In this document: piece after piece, positions 28,061 to 37,229 of the stretch
How positions within the stretch are numbered: the stretch's first letter is position 1
Layout: each line of letters opens with the position of its first letter
NCBI RefSeq assembly: GCF_001457415.1
Contig: NZ_LN881723.1
Coordinates: 279,028 to 343,027, forward strand
Source: Gorillibacterium timonense
Lineage (GTDB): Bacteria; Bacillota; Bacilli; Paenibacillales; NBRC-103111
DNA: 64,000 nucleotides
Reading direction: 5' to 3'
Made by a program: the position numbers and the translations under genes
The notes under the pieces: generated by a model
Seen by the model: only the letters and a program-made list of their open reading frames with translations
Databases searched by the model: none
What the model was told of the DNA's origin: nothing

Positions 28061-28302
28061 AAGGCTCCTTCTCCTCGCTTTCGGTTGCTGTCGCTTCTCC
28101 CTCAAGTTTACTGGATTTGAGGCGCACTATGCAAGGTTGCCGATATCTTGGGCGGTCTGGTGCGGCTTTTCGCCCATTCGCCTCATTCGGCAGATCCAAA
28201 TGATAAACGCCCGATAAACGTCGATAACCCCCTGACGCTACTTATGTATAGAGAAGACGTTTTTATGTCCTGCGAAGTTGTATCCTTCCGATCCACTCCG
28301 TC
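28061..28302. other. Intergenic region before phoH
   Basis: About 240 bases with no gene. A GTTTATC element occurs twice near 28205-28220. I see no clear sigma-A promoter for phoH. Confidence 0.4.
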
Positions 28303-28330
28303 AAAAAAAGCCCGGCAATCGCCGGGCTTA
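28303..28330 (-). terminator. Terminator after yqfD
   Basis: AAGCCCGGC and GCCGGGCTT pair around a 4-nt loop, followed on the minus strand by seven T residues. Confidence 0.9.
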
Positions 28331-28337
28331 ACAGCTG

Positions 28338-29525
28338 TTACGGAGCTTCAACCAGTGCAAGCTGCGAGGTGATCTCCTCCTCCACCTCGTAATGCACCTT
28401 CAAGATCAGCTTTCCGTTCTCCTCTTTGCGTGAAAGCACCTTTTCTCCCGCTATCCGCGAGCCTTCTCCCGCCTGAAGCAGCAGATCGTCTCTTGCCCGC
28501 TTGAGCCCCTTCGCTTCCGCATCGGCTGCGCTCAGCTTATAGACGATCTCCTCGCTCTCCCGAACCGTGTCCTTCAGCCATCCGATAGGAAGAGTGAACT
28601 GGCGGAAGGACAGCATCTTCGGAGTGCCGATGGTGACGGAATGCTCGTAGTTTCCTTTACCGTATCCCGTGATCTGCAGCGCCCGTTTGCCGATGATCAA
28701 ATAAGACTTCTCCGCAGATTCACCCGTGTAGGTCCGGTGAACCTGCTCCATCGGCACTTCTATGGTAGAGACATACCAGACCAGCCCAAACACCTTCCCT
28801 GTTGCCGGCACCCATTTGCGGTGTTCTCCATCGCCGAGCTGTCCCGAGATTAGCAGTTGTCCCTTGCGCACATAAGTGTTCGGTGCAACAACCGGCTTGC
28901 CCTTCTCCGCAAATATCTTGGTGACAAGCGCGTCCTTCTTGGCGATGAGATGGCGCGGACTGGCGAGAGGCTTGTCCTCCGGCTTGGTCGTTTCCACAAT
29001 GCGAATGCGAATGCTCGTCCCGTTCCGTTCAACACCGATCCAGGTTGCATCGGGAAGCCGGGTCATGAGACCGCGGGCAAGCTCGTCTACCCCTTTCAGC
29101 CGAAAGATCCATTGATGCCGGTAGATTCCCTCCTGCCTTGCCGCGGATAAAACCGTTTGCTTCGAGAGCTTCTCGTTGCCCATCACATCCACTCTCCAGA
29201 CGAGAGATGTCAAGAGAAACAGCCCGACGAGAAATCCCAATGCACCGGCCAGAAAAAGCTTGCGCTTAGCAACCCGTTTCACCCAGAAGGGAAAGCCATG
29301 CCGCCCTTCCACATGAATGCGGCAGCCTGTCCTCTTCAAGATTGGACGAAGGCGAAAAAAATCAGAAAGGTCCAGCTTCAGTCTCCCGATACCCGGTTCA
29401 ACCAGCTGCACGTCCCAGAGTCTCAACCCTTCCCGTGCTGCTTCATTTAAGAAGGCTTCCACTTTCCCTCCTTTGAGCGACAAGGTCAAATATCCGCGAA
29501 TGAATGCGATAGATGGCGCACGCAC
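28338..29525 (-). CDS. yqfD: Sporulation protein YqfD
   Basis: YqfD is a mother-cell membrane protein of the stage IV type, needed for normal sporulation in relatives. The 395-residue protein has an N-terminal soluble ferredoxin-like part, one membrane span (LFLAGALGFLVGLFLLTSL, about 89-107) and a large C-terminal extracytoplasmic region. The GTG start follows AGGAGAG. It is the second gene of a two-gene operon with yqfC. Confidence 0.92.
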   Translation of the reverse strand: MRAPSIAFIRGYLTLSLKGGKVEAFLNEAAREGLRLWDVQLVEPGIGRLKLDLSDFFRLRPILKRTGCRIHVEGRHGFPFWVKRVAKRKLFLAGALGFLVGLFLLTSLVWRVDVMGNEKLSKQTVLSAARQEGIYRHQWIFRLKGVDELARGLMTRLPDATWIGVERNGTSIRIRIVETTKPEDKPLASPRHLIAKKDALVTKIFAEKGKPVVAPNTYVRKGQLLISGQLGDGEHRKWVPATGKVFGLVWYVSTIEVPMEQVHRTYTGESAEKSYLIIGKRALQITGYGKGNYEHSVTIGTPKMLSFRQFTLPIGWLKDTVRESEEIVYKLSAADAEAKGLKRARDDLLLQAGEGSRIAGEKVLSRKEENGKLILKVHYEVEEEITSQLALVEAP

Positions 29526-29537
29526 GGGCTCTCTCTC

Positions 29538-29819
29538 CTATCTGGGCTCATAATGAATGGTCTGAATCGTTCCCTCGATGAAAACTTCCTCCGGCAGGAT
29601 CGCACGAATGACCAGCTCCTTGCCTTCGATGCGGAGCTGCCCCGCAGTCAAATCCAAATGAAGCTCAGTTGGGGTAAAATTCAGCACTCCGCGGTGGTTT
29701 TCAATGTACAATTGACGGTTGCCGATCATCGTGATGCGGGGCAGATCGTGAACCACATCTTCAGGGACATCGAGCACCGCTGCGGCAAAGGTATGAATTC
29801 GGCGTTTCAGTCGTCCCAT
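29538..29819 (-). CDS. yqfC: Sporulation protein YqfC
   Basis: The 93-residue product opens with a basic segment, followed by DLPRITMIGNRQLYIENHRGV, the YqfC signature, and a beta-rich tail. YqfC and YqfD are co-expressed under sigma-E in B. subtilis; the molecular role is unknown. GGGGGGAG precedes the ATG. A candidate sigma-E-like promoter lies upstream. Confidence 0.9.
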   Translation of the reverse strand: MGRLKRRIHTFAAAVLDVPEDVVHDLPRITMIGNRQLYIENHRGVLNFTPTELHLDLTAGQLRIEGKELVIRAILPEEVFIEGTIQTIHYEPR

Positions 29820-29860
29820 TTGCCCGCTCCCCCCCTACACCGCAACAGGCGGCTTCTCTA

Positions 29861-29890
29861 ATCCATATGACACAGCGGCTTCAACTATGT
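29861..29890 (-). promoter_or_regulatory. Possible sigma-E promoter of yqfCD
   Basis: Minus-strand ACATAGTT, about 13 bases, then CATATGGAT resembles the sigma-E pattern (ATATT and CATACANT) with mismatches. The known sigma-E control of yqfCD makes it plausible. Confidence 0.3.
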
Positions 29891-29969
29891 CTATGTCAGC
29901 TTTCCTCCGCCCGCTTTATCATGAAAACGCCATCATCTTCCGCGTTAACAAAATCTTGTCATTTCACGC

Positions 29970-29998
29970 TTCAACTTTGTCGATTTTTGTCTTATAAT
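29970..29998 (+). promoter_or_regulatory. Promoter of the hemerythrin-cheX pair
   Basis: TTCAAC (29970-29975), 17 bases, TATAAT (29993-29998), about 55 bases before the hemerythrin start. Confidence 0.6.
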
Positions 29999-30051
29999 CG
30001 GAGCTATAGCATTATTTTCCTACATAAGCAGCTATGAAAGGGGACTTCCGG

Positions 30052-30477
30052 ATGATGTGGAAAGAGAAGTACACGTTGGGCGTGGATTTGATTGATACCC
30101 AGCACAAAGAATTATTCGACCGGGTGGAGAGCTTCGTGCTCGTCCTGCGTTCCAAGGAATCATGGGACAGCAAAGTCGAGAAGGTTAAGGAGACGCTAGA
30201 CTTCATGAAAGAATATGTGGTCAAGCATTTCCATGATGAAGAAGCCTATCAGCGGAAAGTATGTTACCCAGACTGCGACCGCCATTGCGAGGTACACGCC
30301 CAATTTACGGCCGAGGTCGGCGAGTTCGTGAAGCTTTTTGAAGAAGAAGGGTATCAAGAGCCGCTCGTGCAGAAGTTTGCCGGCAAATTACTCGCTTGGC
30401 TCATCAATCATGTGGCCGCAACGGATCAGAAAATCGCGGACCATGTCCATCGATTGGAGGAGCTGGCTCATGACTGA
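30052..30477 (+). CDS. Bacteriohemerythrin
   Basis: This di-iron O2-binding four-helix protein has 141 residues. The iron ligands are visible in order: DTQHKELF, HFHDEEAYQ, HAQF, and NHVAATDQKI, as in single-domain bacteriohemerythrins. The ATG at 30052 is chosen because AAGGGG lies eight bases upstream; an ATG at 30034 has none. It overlaps the next gene by eight bases. Likely roles are oxygen storage, delivery or sensing; the CheX-like partner hints at a link to motility signalling. Confidence 0.92.
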   Translation: MMWKEKYTLGVDLIDTQHKELFDRVESFVLVLRSKESWDSKVEKVKETLDFMKEYVVKHFHDEEAYQRKVCYPDCDRHCEVHAQFTAEVGEFVKLFEEEGYQEPLVQKFAGKLLAWLINHVAATDQKIADHVHRLEELAHD

Positions 30478-30928
30478 TTTCGTCAATCCCTTCTATAAGG
30501 CTACTCAGGAAGTCTTCCGTCTGATGCTTGACTTGGAGATTCAGCCGAGCAGTGAGCAGCTCCAGACGAGCGAAGTAGCGAACAAGGAAGTCTGCATCAG
30601 CATCGGGATCACCGGAGATCTGGAAGGAACCATCTACTTCTGCTTTCCTGAAAGCATGACCCTGGAAATGGTACGAATCCTGTCCGGCATGGAAATGGAC
30701 GCTCTTGACGATTTTGTTTCTTCCGCCATGAGCGAAATCGTCAATATCATCAGCGGCAACGCGGTGACCGGCCTCTCCGAGAATCATTATACGTGCGATA
30801 TTCTGCCTCCCGTCGTCAAAGTATCCGATCAACCCTTGCAGTCGACCGCATCAGGTAAGGTCATTCCCTTGAAGACCGTTATCGGACCGATGGAAGTGGA
30901 AGTGGATCTGCAAAAAAAGGGAGCCTGA
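30470..30928 (+). CDS. cheX: CheX-like chemotaxis phosphatase
   Basis: CheX dephosphorylates CheY-P. The 152-residue protein has the CheX/CheC phosphatase pattern SEIVNIISGNAV (about 85-96), where the conserved Glu and Asn form the active site. The first 50 residues build the central sheet. The ATG overlaps the hemerythrin stop and follows GGAGGAG, a strong coupled start. No other chemotaxis genes are in the window. Confidence 0.85.
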   Translation: MTDFVNPFYKATQEVFRLMLDLEIQPSSEQLQTSEVANKEVCISIGITGDLEGTIYFCFPESMTLEMVRILSGMEMDALDDFVSSAMSEIVNIISGNAVTGLSENHYTCDILPPVVKVSDQPLQSTASGKVIPLKTVIGPMEVEVDLQKKGA

Positions 30929-30946
30929 TCCGGCCGGATCGCTCCC
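30919..30946 (+). terminator. Hairpin at the end of cheX
   Basis: GGGAGC pairs with GCTCCC and GATCC with GGATC to form a long stem. It has no clear T-run and overlaps the cheX stop codon. Confidence 0.4.
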
Positions 30947-30989
30947 TCGTCATGCTTGGCTTTCTGAATTACTAATTGTCGATAAAGCA

Positions 30990-31018
30990 AAAAGAGCACC
31001 CTGTGAAGGGTGCTTTCT
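30990..31018. terminator. Bidirectional terminator between cheX and yqeY
   Basis: AGCACCC pairs with GGGTGCT around TGTGAA. The plus strand continues TTCTT and the minus strand continues CTTTTT. Confidence 0.8.
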
Positions 31019-31043
31019 TGGCTTTCAGAAAAGAGGACCTTGG

Positions 31044-31487
31044 TTACTGCAGTTCTTGTTGAACGATTTTGTTTACAAGCTTACCGTCGGCGCGGCCTTT
31101 TACCTTCGGCATTAACGCGCTCATCACCTTGCCCATTTCCGCTTTAGAAGAAGCGCCTGTTTCTTGGATGGTCTGCCGCACAATGGCTTGAATTTCTTCT
31201 TCCGTTAACTGCTGCGGAAGGTACTTGGCGATGACGGCGATTTCCGCTTGCGCGGCTTCCGCCAGATCGTCCCGGCCAGCCTTTTGAAACTCCTGGAGGG
31301 CGTCTCTGCGCTGTTTGATTTCACGATTCAGGATATCCAAAACTTCATTGTCATCCAACGTTTTACGTTGATCGATTTCTATATTCTTAATCGCCGAACG
31401 AACCATACGGATTACGGAGAGTTTGAATTTGTCCTGGCTCTTCATCGCTTGCTTCATGTCTTCGTTCAATTGCTCGTTTAAGGTCAT
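31044..31487 (-). CDS. yqeY: GatB/YqeY domain protein
   Basis: The 147-residue helical protein resembles the tRNA-binding tail of GatB and the YqeY family. It carries the conserved QLTEEEIQAIVRQTI and MGKVMSALMPKVKGRADGKLV blocks. Its role is not established; a tRNA-related function is inferred from the domain. It follows rpsU in the same operon, as in B. subtilis. Confidence 0.9.
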   Translation of the reverse strand: MTLNEQLNEDMKQAMKSQDKFKLSVIRMVRSAIKNIEIDQRKTLDDNEVLDILNREIKQRRDALQEFQKAGRDDLAEAAQAEIAVIAKYLPQQLTEEEIQAIVRQTIQETGASSKAEMGKVMSALMPKVKGRADGKLVNKIVQQELQ

Positions 31488-31503
31488 GGTAGGCTAAGTC
31501 CTC

Positions 31504-31677
31504 CTAGAACTTGCGCTTACGGGCAGCCTCAGACTTCTTCTTGCGTTTGACGCTAGGCTTCTCATAGTGCTTGCGCTTTTTTACTTCGGCCAAGACGCCA
31601 TCCTTCGCAATGGAGCGCTTGAAGCGCCGAAGAGCAGCATCAATGGTTTCGTTTTTGCGTACTTTTGTTTCCGACAC
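31504..31677 (-). CDS. rpsU: Ribosomal protein S21
   Basis: The 57-residue basic protein begins [20 protein letters not shown] after a GTG start and ends [12 protein letters not shown], a full-length match to S21 of the 30S subunit. GGAGGGAGGG precedes the start. It is the first gene of the rpsU-yqeY operon and has a near-consensus promoter. Confidence 0.97.
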   Translation of the reverse strand: MSETKVRKNETIDAALRRFKRSIAKDGVLAEVKKRKHYEKPSVKRKKKSEAARKRKF

Positions 31678-31737
31678 CAGATTTCCCTCCCTCCGAACAG
31701 ACCGTCCAAGACGAATAACACACGGTTATCAAACTAC

Positions 31738-31767
31738 ATTATAGAGGAAAGGAAATCCTAGTGTCAA
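31738..31767 (-). promoter_or_regulatory. Near-consensus sigma-A promoter of rpsU-yqeY
   Basis: Minus-strand TTGACA (31762-31767), 18 bases, TATAAT (31738-31743), about 60 bases upstream of the GTG. Confidence 0.85.
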
Positions 31768-32085
31768 CCATTGTGAAGGAAGCTTTTCGTTCGTCTGCAA
31801 GTAAGGGAGTTTCTTACCGTTTTTCGAGCATAGATCGAAGTTGAAAGGAAGGGGGAGTTTGATGCCGCAACGACGAAAAAATCGGTGTCGCAGCCCATGC
31901 GTAATCTTTTGTTATAATCGATCTTTGTCCCCCATTTAATGAAAAGATGCTGTATTCTTGTTTTGATAACGCTATGTTGCAAAGCTGCCGCGGGGATATG
32001 GGATCAACACGGCAAACAGGAGAAGCATGCTGCTGCGGCGGTTCCTATATCTGATCCAACGGCAAATTTTCATCCTTTGGTCTTG
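31768..32085. other. Intergenic stretch without recognisable gene
   Basis: I see no coding frame with a ribosome binding site. The sequence marks the start of the accessory segment. Confidence 0.4.
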
Positions 32086-32542
32086 TCATAGTGATCGTCC
32101 CTGCTCCTTTCGTTTCCTCATTTCCACTCCGCGGCACAGGTAAAACAACAGCAGCGAGATTCCTATTATGCCCAAATCCATCAACGATGTGGCAAGCATC
32201 GCATCCTTACGCAGCCCGCTGGCCAAGGAAGTGACCAGCGCAACCAAAATCCCGGACAAGGCCCCAAACAAGGAGCTTGCCGTACGCATAGCACAAGGAG
32301 CTTGCAACCATGATCCTTCTTCTGCCGAAACCGTCCGATGCGATTCCCAGCCCAATTTGCCCCAGACCATATCCCAGCATGTAGAGGCCAATCGTCAGTC
32401 GAATCGATCCCGGATCGCTATGGTAGTGCTGGGTTAGCATCGGTAATGAGGGAGCATACAAATCAATGCCTAGTCCCATTAAAAACGGGATCAGAAACAC
32501 CAGCAAGAGAACGCTTCGCTTCTCCCTTCCTTCCTCTTTCAT
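32086..32542 (-). pseudogene. Remnant of an MFS (Bcr/CflA-type) transporter
   Basis: The 5-prime part encodes a start after GAGG and about three membrane segments with the MFS loop motif GIASDGFGRRRIMVASSL. The 3-prime part, in another frame, encodes the last two helices (FGALSGILVALVTSLASG, and DLGIIGISLLLFYLCR). The two parts meet near 32290, with some eight helices missing and the frame shifted. The simplest reading is an internal deletion in a drug-resistance-type transporter. No intact copy is in the window. Confidence 0.75.
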
Positions 32543-32644
32543 ATCGCCATACCTCATTTCAATGAGCAGCTCGCTCATAGGATCATTGCCGTTTGCTATT
32601 TCCCTATCCTACTTCAAAATCTAACGAAGAAAATCACCCCAACG

Positions 32645-32673
32645 CAAAAAACAGGGTGACATCTATCACCCTG
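32645..32673 (-). terminator. Terminator after the decayed regulator
   Basis: CAGGGTGA pairs with TCACCCTG, then six T residues on the minus strand. Confidence 0.8.
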
Positions 32674-32702
32674 AGAGCAGCAGCCTTCTCGGAAAATCTA
32701 TC

Positions 32703-33223
32703 TTAAGCATTAAGGCCGTAAGCCTCTTCGATCATTACGTCTAGTACATTCAAGCATTCTTGCATGCTCTTCACTTCCAGCTTGCTGTAAATATGCCGAA
32801 GATGGGTCTTTATCGTATTCGTCGATACCTGCAGTTTCACCGGCAGCTCGTTAATGGCAACCCCCGACTTGATGTGGTAGAGCACTTCGATTTCTCTTGG
32901 AATCGCTGAGAAGCTGTAAAACAATTTTGCAATGGTTGATCTTGCCGTCTATTTTCAGCATAATGCAGACGACTCCCAAGCGCTCCTCATCAACCGTCAC
33001 AGGTGCCGCTATGCAAGTCCAGGGATGGCAGGCGGTCCATGCATGCTCCTCCGTGTTCACAACGGACAATTCCCCTGTCTCCAGAACATATCCTACAGCA
33101 GTCGTTCCACAGCTTGAACGGCTCAAGGAAACGCCCAATTTGATTCCTTGCTCAAACAGCTCCTGCATCACGGTGGGTTCCGCAACAAAATCGATGATAC
33201 ATCAATGGATTTGTTGCGCTCAT
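32703..33223 (-). pseudogene. Frameshifted GAF-LuxR regulator
   Basis: An ATG at 33223 with GGGAGG upstream opens a frame that breaks after about ten codons. The second frame gives a GAF-like sensor with GTTAVGYVLETG and WTCIAAPV, as in AcoR-type activators. Near 32920 the frame shifts again to a LuxR-type helix-turn-helix (PREIEVLYHIKSGVAINELPVKLQVSTNTIKTHLRHIYSKL). Two frame breaks in an otherwise recognisable protein point to a pseudogene, unless there are sequencing errors. Confidence 0.75.
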
Positions 33224-33256
33224 TTACGATCCTCCCTCTGGCAGCGGCTCGCGAAT

Positions 33257-33601
33257 TCATTGCGTCATTCCTAACTTCTTCCCGCCGAGCAGATGGTAGT
33301 GCAGATGATGCACGACCTGTCCCGCATCCGGGCCGCAATTGTTGACGAGGCGGTAACCCGTTTCCGCAATTCCGAGCTCTATGGCGGTGATCTGGGCAGC
33401 CCGATGAATCGCCGCTATGATTCCTTCCTGTTCGCGGCCGACATCGTTCATGGAAGCAATATGCGTCTTGGGAATGATGAGAGCATGAACCGGTGCTGCC
33501 GGTTGAATATCATGAAAGACCAGCACCTCATCGTCTTCATAAACTTTGCGGCAAGGGGTATCTCCGGCGATGATCTGGCAAAAGATGCATTCTTTCAACA
33601 T
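33257..33601 (-). CDS. HIT-family nucleotide hydrolase
   Basis: The 114-residue protein has FCQIIAGDTPCRKVYEDD at its start and the catalytic histidine triad HHLHYHLLGG near the end (about 97-106), typical of HinT-like purine nucleoside phosphoramidases. GAGGAGG precedes the ATG at 33601; a longer frame upstream is unlikely. It is a single gene, divergent from the flavoprotein. Confidence 0.93.
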   Translation of the reverse strand: MLKECIFCQIIAGDTPCRKVYEDDEVLVFHDIQPAAPVHALIIPKTHIASMNDVGREQEGIIAAIHRAAQITAIELGIAETGYRLVNNCGPDAGQVVHHLHYHLLGGKKLGMTQ

Positions 33602-33785
33602 GAATCCTCCTCGCGAGTGATCCCATCTGAACGGGCTTTGATCCTGCACAGCTTCCATCCTTTTCAAGAAGAATGGTATGACTTATCCAACCAAATAGCA
33701 AGCTTAGGCCCTTGTCTGCGGATAGACGGACTTTGGGTCTCTCGGTATAATAACCTTGTCAGGAAGAAAAAGGAGGTCACCCCAC

Positions 33786-35099
33786 ATGAGGATTGCCGTA
33801 ATCGGAGGGGGGCTGGCCGGACTCACGGCTGCCGCCTATCTTTCGGAATCGGATAGCATCGAGGGTGTATTGTTTGAGCGCAGCCCCCATTTGGGCGGAA
33901 GGGCGTTCACCTATGAGAAGAACGGCTTTATCCTGAATTACGGAGCACACGCCATCTATGGCGTGGACCGGCATGATCTGACCGACATCTCCAATGAGCT
34001 GAAGCTCGAATTCAACAGCAAGGAAGTTGACAAGCGCAAGGTCATGTATACAAAGAACGGAAAGATGACGGAAGCTCCGCTCGATTTTGTCAACCTGGTG
34101 AAGACAGATCTGCTTACCGCCATGCAAAAGGTTCGTTTCGTTGGAGAAATTACCTCGGTGATCGCCCAAATCCATAAGATCAAACATTTCCCTACACTCG
34201 GAGATTATTTGCGAGAATCGAAGGCGGACGAAGAGATCAAGGAGCTATGGGAGCATCTAGTCTGCTCCAACTTCTTCATTTCACCGGAAGATGCAAGAAA
34301 AGTGTCCGGTGCCGTCATCAGCGAGTATTATCACAACCTGTTTCTGTCGCGTCGTCCGGTGAACTACATTCTCGGAAGCTGGGCGATGATCACCGGGCAG
34401 CTGGAGGCGAAGATTCGGAAGTCGGAGACGTTCGAAATTCGGCTTAAGGATCCCGTGGAAGAAGTCATCCCCGAGGAAGGCGGATATCGGGTAAGAAGCA
34501 AACAGGGTGAAACCGTTTTCGACCGCATTGTTTTCGCTACGCCTCTTCAACAGACCTTGCGCTTGCTCTCGCCTACAGAGTGGGCTCCTTATCTCGCCAA
34601 ATACGAGAATAATACGCCAACCGAGGTTATGGTATACGACGTCGGCTTACGCGAGATTGTCGCCCGGCCTTTTACGTATATCAGCGATATGGACAATAAG
34701 ATGTTCATCAGCGACGTATCCGCCACCGACCCGACCCTGGTGCCGGAAGGCGGTCAATTGCTTCAAGGAATCGCCTACCTGACCGGACATTTTGAACGGG
34801 AGGAGGAGCTGGACCACTACCTGGACGCCAAGCAAAACCAAATGGAGACCCTCTTCGACCGGTATTATCCGGGCTGGAGGGAATCGGTGAAGGTGAAGCG
34901 CGTGTCCAAGAAAGCTATGGTAACCAGCGTGAAGAACACGGCGGACAACGAGTTGCTACCCGTACGGATCCCGCAAGTTCCGTTTTTCTTCTGCGGAGAC
35001 GGCTGCGTCGGTAAGGGAGAGCTCGCCGAGCGATCCTTCTCCAGCGCCCGGACGGTTGCCCGGATGCTTTTGGAGGAGGCAATGCTTCTAAGCAGCTAA
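33786..35099 (+). CDS. FAD-dependent amine oxidase/desaturase-like protein
   Basis: The 437-residue protein begins with the FAD dinucleotide-binding motif IAVIGGGLAGLTAAAYL and the following acidic residue, then FERSPHLGGRAFT, and ends with a second FAD contact FFFCGDGCVGKGELAERSFSSA. This layout is shared by phytoene desaturase-like and protoporphyrinogen-oxidase-like enzymes. The substrate cannot be told from sequence. The start follows AAGGAGG. It is monocistronic, with a terminator at 35123. Confidence 0.82.
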   Translation: MRIAVIGGGLAGLTAAAYLSESDSIEGVLFERSPHLGGRAFTYEKNGFILNYGAHAIYGVDRHDLTDISNELKLEFNSKEVDKRKVMYTKNGKMTEAPLDFVNLVKTDLLTAMQKVRFVGEITSVIAQIHKIKHFPTLGDYLRESKADEEIKELWEHLVCSNFFISPEDARKVSGAVISEYYHNLFLSRRPVNYILGSWAMITGQLEAKIRKSETFEIRLKDPVEEVIPEEGGYRVRSKQGETVFDRIVFATPLQQTLRLLSPTEWAPYLAKYENNTPTEVMVYDVGLREIVARPFTYISDMDNKMFISDVSATDPTLVPEGGQLLQGIAYLTGHFEREEELDHYLDAKQNQMETLFDRYYPGWRESVKVKRVSKKAMVTSVKNTADNELLPVRIPQVPFFFCGDGCVGKGELAERSFSSARTVARMLLEEAMLLSS

Positions 35100-35122
35100 C
35101 CGGGTTGGAACCATCCATCATA

Positions 35123-35172
35123 CAGACCGCCTTCCTTCGAATGCATTCGAGGAGAGGCGGTCTACTTTCTTT
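35123..35172 (+). terminator. Terminator after the flavoprotein gene
   Basis: AGACCGCC and GGCGGTCT enclose an inner TCGAATGCATTCGA palindrome, followed by a T-rich tract. Confidence 0.8.
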
Positions 35173-35278
35173 TCCGGGCAGGAATCCTGTTATTCGAGCG
35201 CGGTCGGTTGTAGTATGGCAGATCAAAATAAGTTATACTGGATCAGACCGATGTTAATTCCTTCCTTGAGGTGTACCT

Positions 35279-37072
35279 ATGGGTTTCAAAAGCGGTAAAT
35301 CGTTCTCACTCAGCCATTTTCTAATTCCGATCTTATTGACGGGAGTCTACATATTCGAGCATTCCCATAGAGAGCCCAAGCTGCTGGCCGTCATCCTTCT
35401 TTCGTTCGGCTGGGCCGCTTATCTGGTCTGGCACTCTTATCGCAATACCCGGTTGCTCGGTTCTTTCCGGAGCAAGCAGTTCAGAGCCTATCTGCTTATG
35501 GATTCGATTGTGCTGACCTTGATCTTTCTTCTCCCCGAATGGAACGGAGAGGTGCAGCCAACCTGGCTGGTTCTCCCTTTTGTCCTCATCTACGCCGCCG
35601 AGCTCGGCATCCGGTATGGAGTCTTTATGAGCGGCTGTTCCCTCGTGGCGCTACTGATCTTCTATTGGGTTGGCAATCAGCCGTTTCCCTTGTTCGATCT
35701 GTTTACTGTTGTCCTCTCCATGGGGACTTTTATCTTCTTTATAGGAAGCCGAACGAACAAGCTGCAGCGGCTTGCCTATCACGATCCGCTAACCGAATTG
35801 TACAACCGCCCGATGTTTATCGAGCAGTTGGCCGCTTATCTGGAGGCCGTGAAGGGCAAAAACATGCAGCTCGGCTTGTTGTTTCTGGATTTGGACCAAT
35901 TCAAATATGTCAATGACACGATGGGCCACAGCATGGGAGATCGCCTGCTGTCGCTCGTCTCGGAGCGTATTCAAAATGTTCTTCCGGATGACGCCTTGTT
36001 CGCCCGGATGGGCGGTGATGAGTTTACGATCCTGCTACCCGAAATCAAGCATACGGATCGGGCAGCCGAAATCGCCGAAGCGATCCTGCATGTCATGCGT
36101 CAGTCGTTCCCGCTCGGGCATCAGGAAGTGTTCGTGACCATGAGCATTGGGATCTCGGTGTTCCCAGAAGACGGCGGCGACCCAGAGGCATTGATGAAAA
36201 ATGCGGACACCGCCATGTACCGCGCCAAGGAACAGGGCCGCAACAACTATCAATTCTATTCCCCTGTCATCGATTCTAAGGGACATCGCAGGCTGAAGAT
36301 GGAGACCATGATGCGCCACGCTCTGGAGCGGGACGAATTCATCCTGCTCTATCAACCTCGGCTGAGTCCCATGACCGGAGAATTGGTGTGCGTCGAAGCA
36401 CTCGTTCGGTGGAACCATCCCGAGTTCGGCCTCCTGCCCCCCTCCGAGTTTATCCCGCTTGCAGAGGATACCGGTCTCATCGTCCCGCTCGGCGAAAAGG
36501 TGCTGCGGCTTGCCTGCAGCCAACGCCGCCAGTGGGTAGAAAGCGGATTAAGCGACTTTCAGATGAGCGTGAACCTCTCTGCCCGCCAATTCCGTCAAAC
36601 CGATCTGCCGGAAACCATTGCCACCGTCCTGGGTGAATACGGCCTCGGCTCCGAATGGCTTGAGTTGGAGATCACCGAAACCGCGGCGATGCAGGACGTC
36701 CATTTTGCCACGTTGATGATGCGCGTATTGAAGGAAATGGAATTGCGCATCGCGATCGACGACTTTGGAACCGGCTATTCCTCCCTCAGCTATTTGAAGA
36801 AATTCCCGATTGATGTCATCAAGATCGACCGTTCCTTCATAAAAGGGATTGAGCATGAGCCGGACGACGCGGCCATCGTTCACGCGATCATCGCAATGGC
36901 GCAAACCTTAAAGCTGCAAGTGACCGCCGAAGGGGTCGAGACCCCTGAGCAATATGAGTTTTTGAAAAAGCTCGGCTGCAACGAGATTCAAGGGTTCTAC
37001 ATTGGCCAACCCATGACTCCTGCACAGCTGGAAGCCTGGGTGTCCAAAAACACCGCTGTTGACTATGCGTAG
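35279..37072 (+). CDS. Membrane GGDEF-EAL cyclic-di-GMP enzyme
   Basis: The 597-residue protein has about six N-terminal membrane segments (1-160), a GGDEF diguanylate cyclase domain and an EAL phosphodiesterase domain. GGDEF is exact ([11 protein letters not shown], about 240-250) with no RxxD inhibitory site just before it. The EAL domain keeps the main metal and catalytic motifs ([33 protein letters not shown]), so both activities may be possible. GAGGTG precedes the ATG. It is monocistronic. Confidence 0.93.
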   Translation: MGFKSGKSFSLSHFLIPILLTGVYIFEHSHREPKLLAVILLSFGWAAYLVWHSYRNTRLLGSFRSKQFRAYLLMDSIVLTLIFLLPEWNGEVQPTWLVLPFVLIYAAELGIRYGVFMSGCSLVALLIFYWVGNQPFPLFDLFTVVLSMGTFIFFIGSRTNKLQRLAYHDPLTELYNRPMFIEQLAAYLEAVKGKNMQLGLLFLDLDQFKYVNDTMGHSMGDRLLSLVSERIQNVLPDDALFARMGGDEFTILLPEIKHTDRAAEIAEAILHVMRQSFPLGHQEVFVTMSIGISVFPEDGGDPEALMKNADTAMYRAKEQGRNNYQFYSPVIDSKGHRRLKMETMMRHALERDEFILLYQPRLSPMTGELVCVEALVRWNHPEFGLLPPSEFIPLAEDTGLIVPLGEKVLRLACSQRRQWVESGLSDFQMSVNLSARQFRQTDLPETIATVLGEYGLGSEWLELEITETAAMQDVHFATLMMRVLKEMELRIAIDDFGTGYSSLSYLKKFPIDVIKIDRSFIKGIEHEPDDAAIVHAIIAMAQTLKLQVTAEGVETPEQYEFLKKLGCNEIQGFYIGQPMTPAQLEAWVSKNTAVDYA

Positions 37073-37150
37073 GGCACGCCGCGCAAGTTAAGCATGAGTT
37101 CAACTCGACGAGCTTTTGATCGGAAAGCAATTCATCTTGAAGGTGCGAAA

Positions 37151-37192
37151 AAGAATGGGGCCGACTCCTCCGAGCAGCCCCATTCTTGTATA
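37151..37192. terminator. Bidirectional terminator
   Basis: AAGAATGGGGC and GCCCCATTCTT pair perfectly between the convergent GGDEF-EAL and GNAT genes. Confidence 0.8.
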
Positions 37193-37229
37193 TTCTTGTA
37201 CGTACGATATCGGATCTCTCTTATTGGAG

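Noticed and set aside
31764..31982. A 72-codon minus-strand frame upstream of rpsU
   Set aside because: It covers the rpsU promoter region, lacks a ribosome binding site and has no family resemblance.
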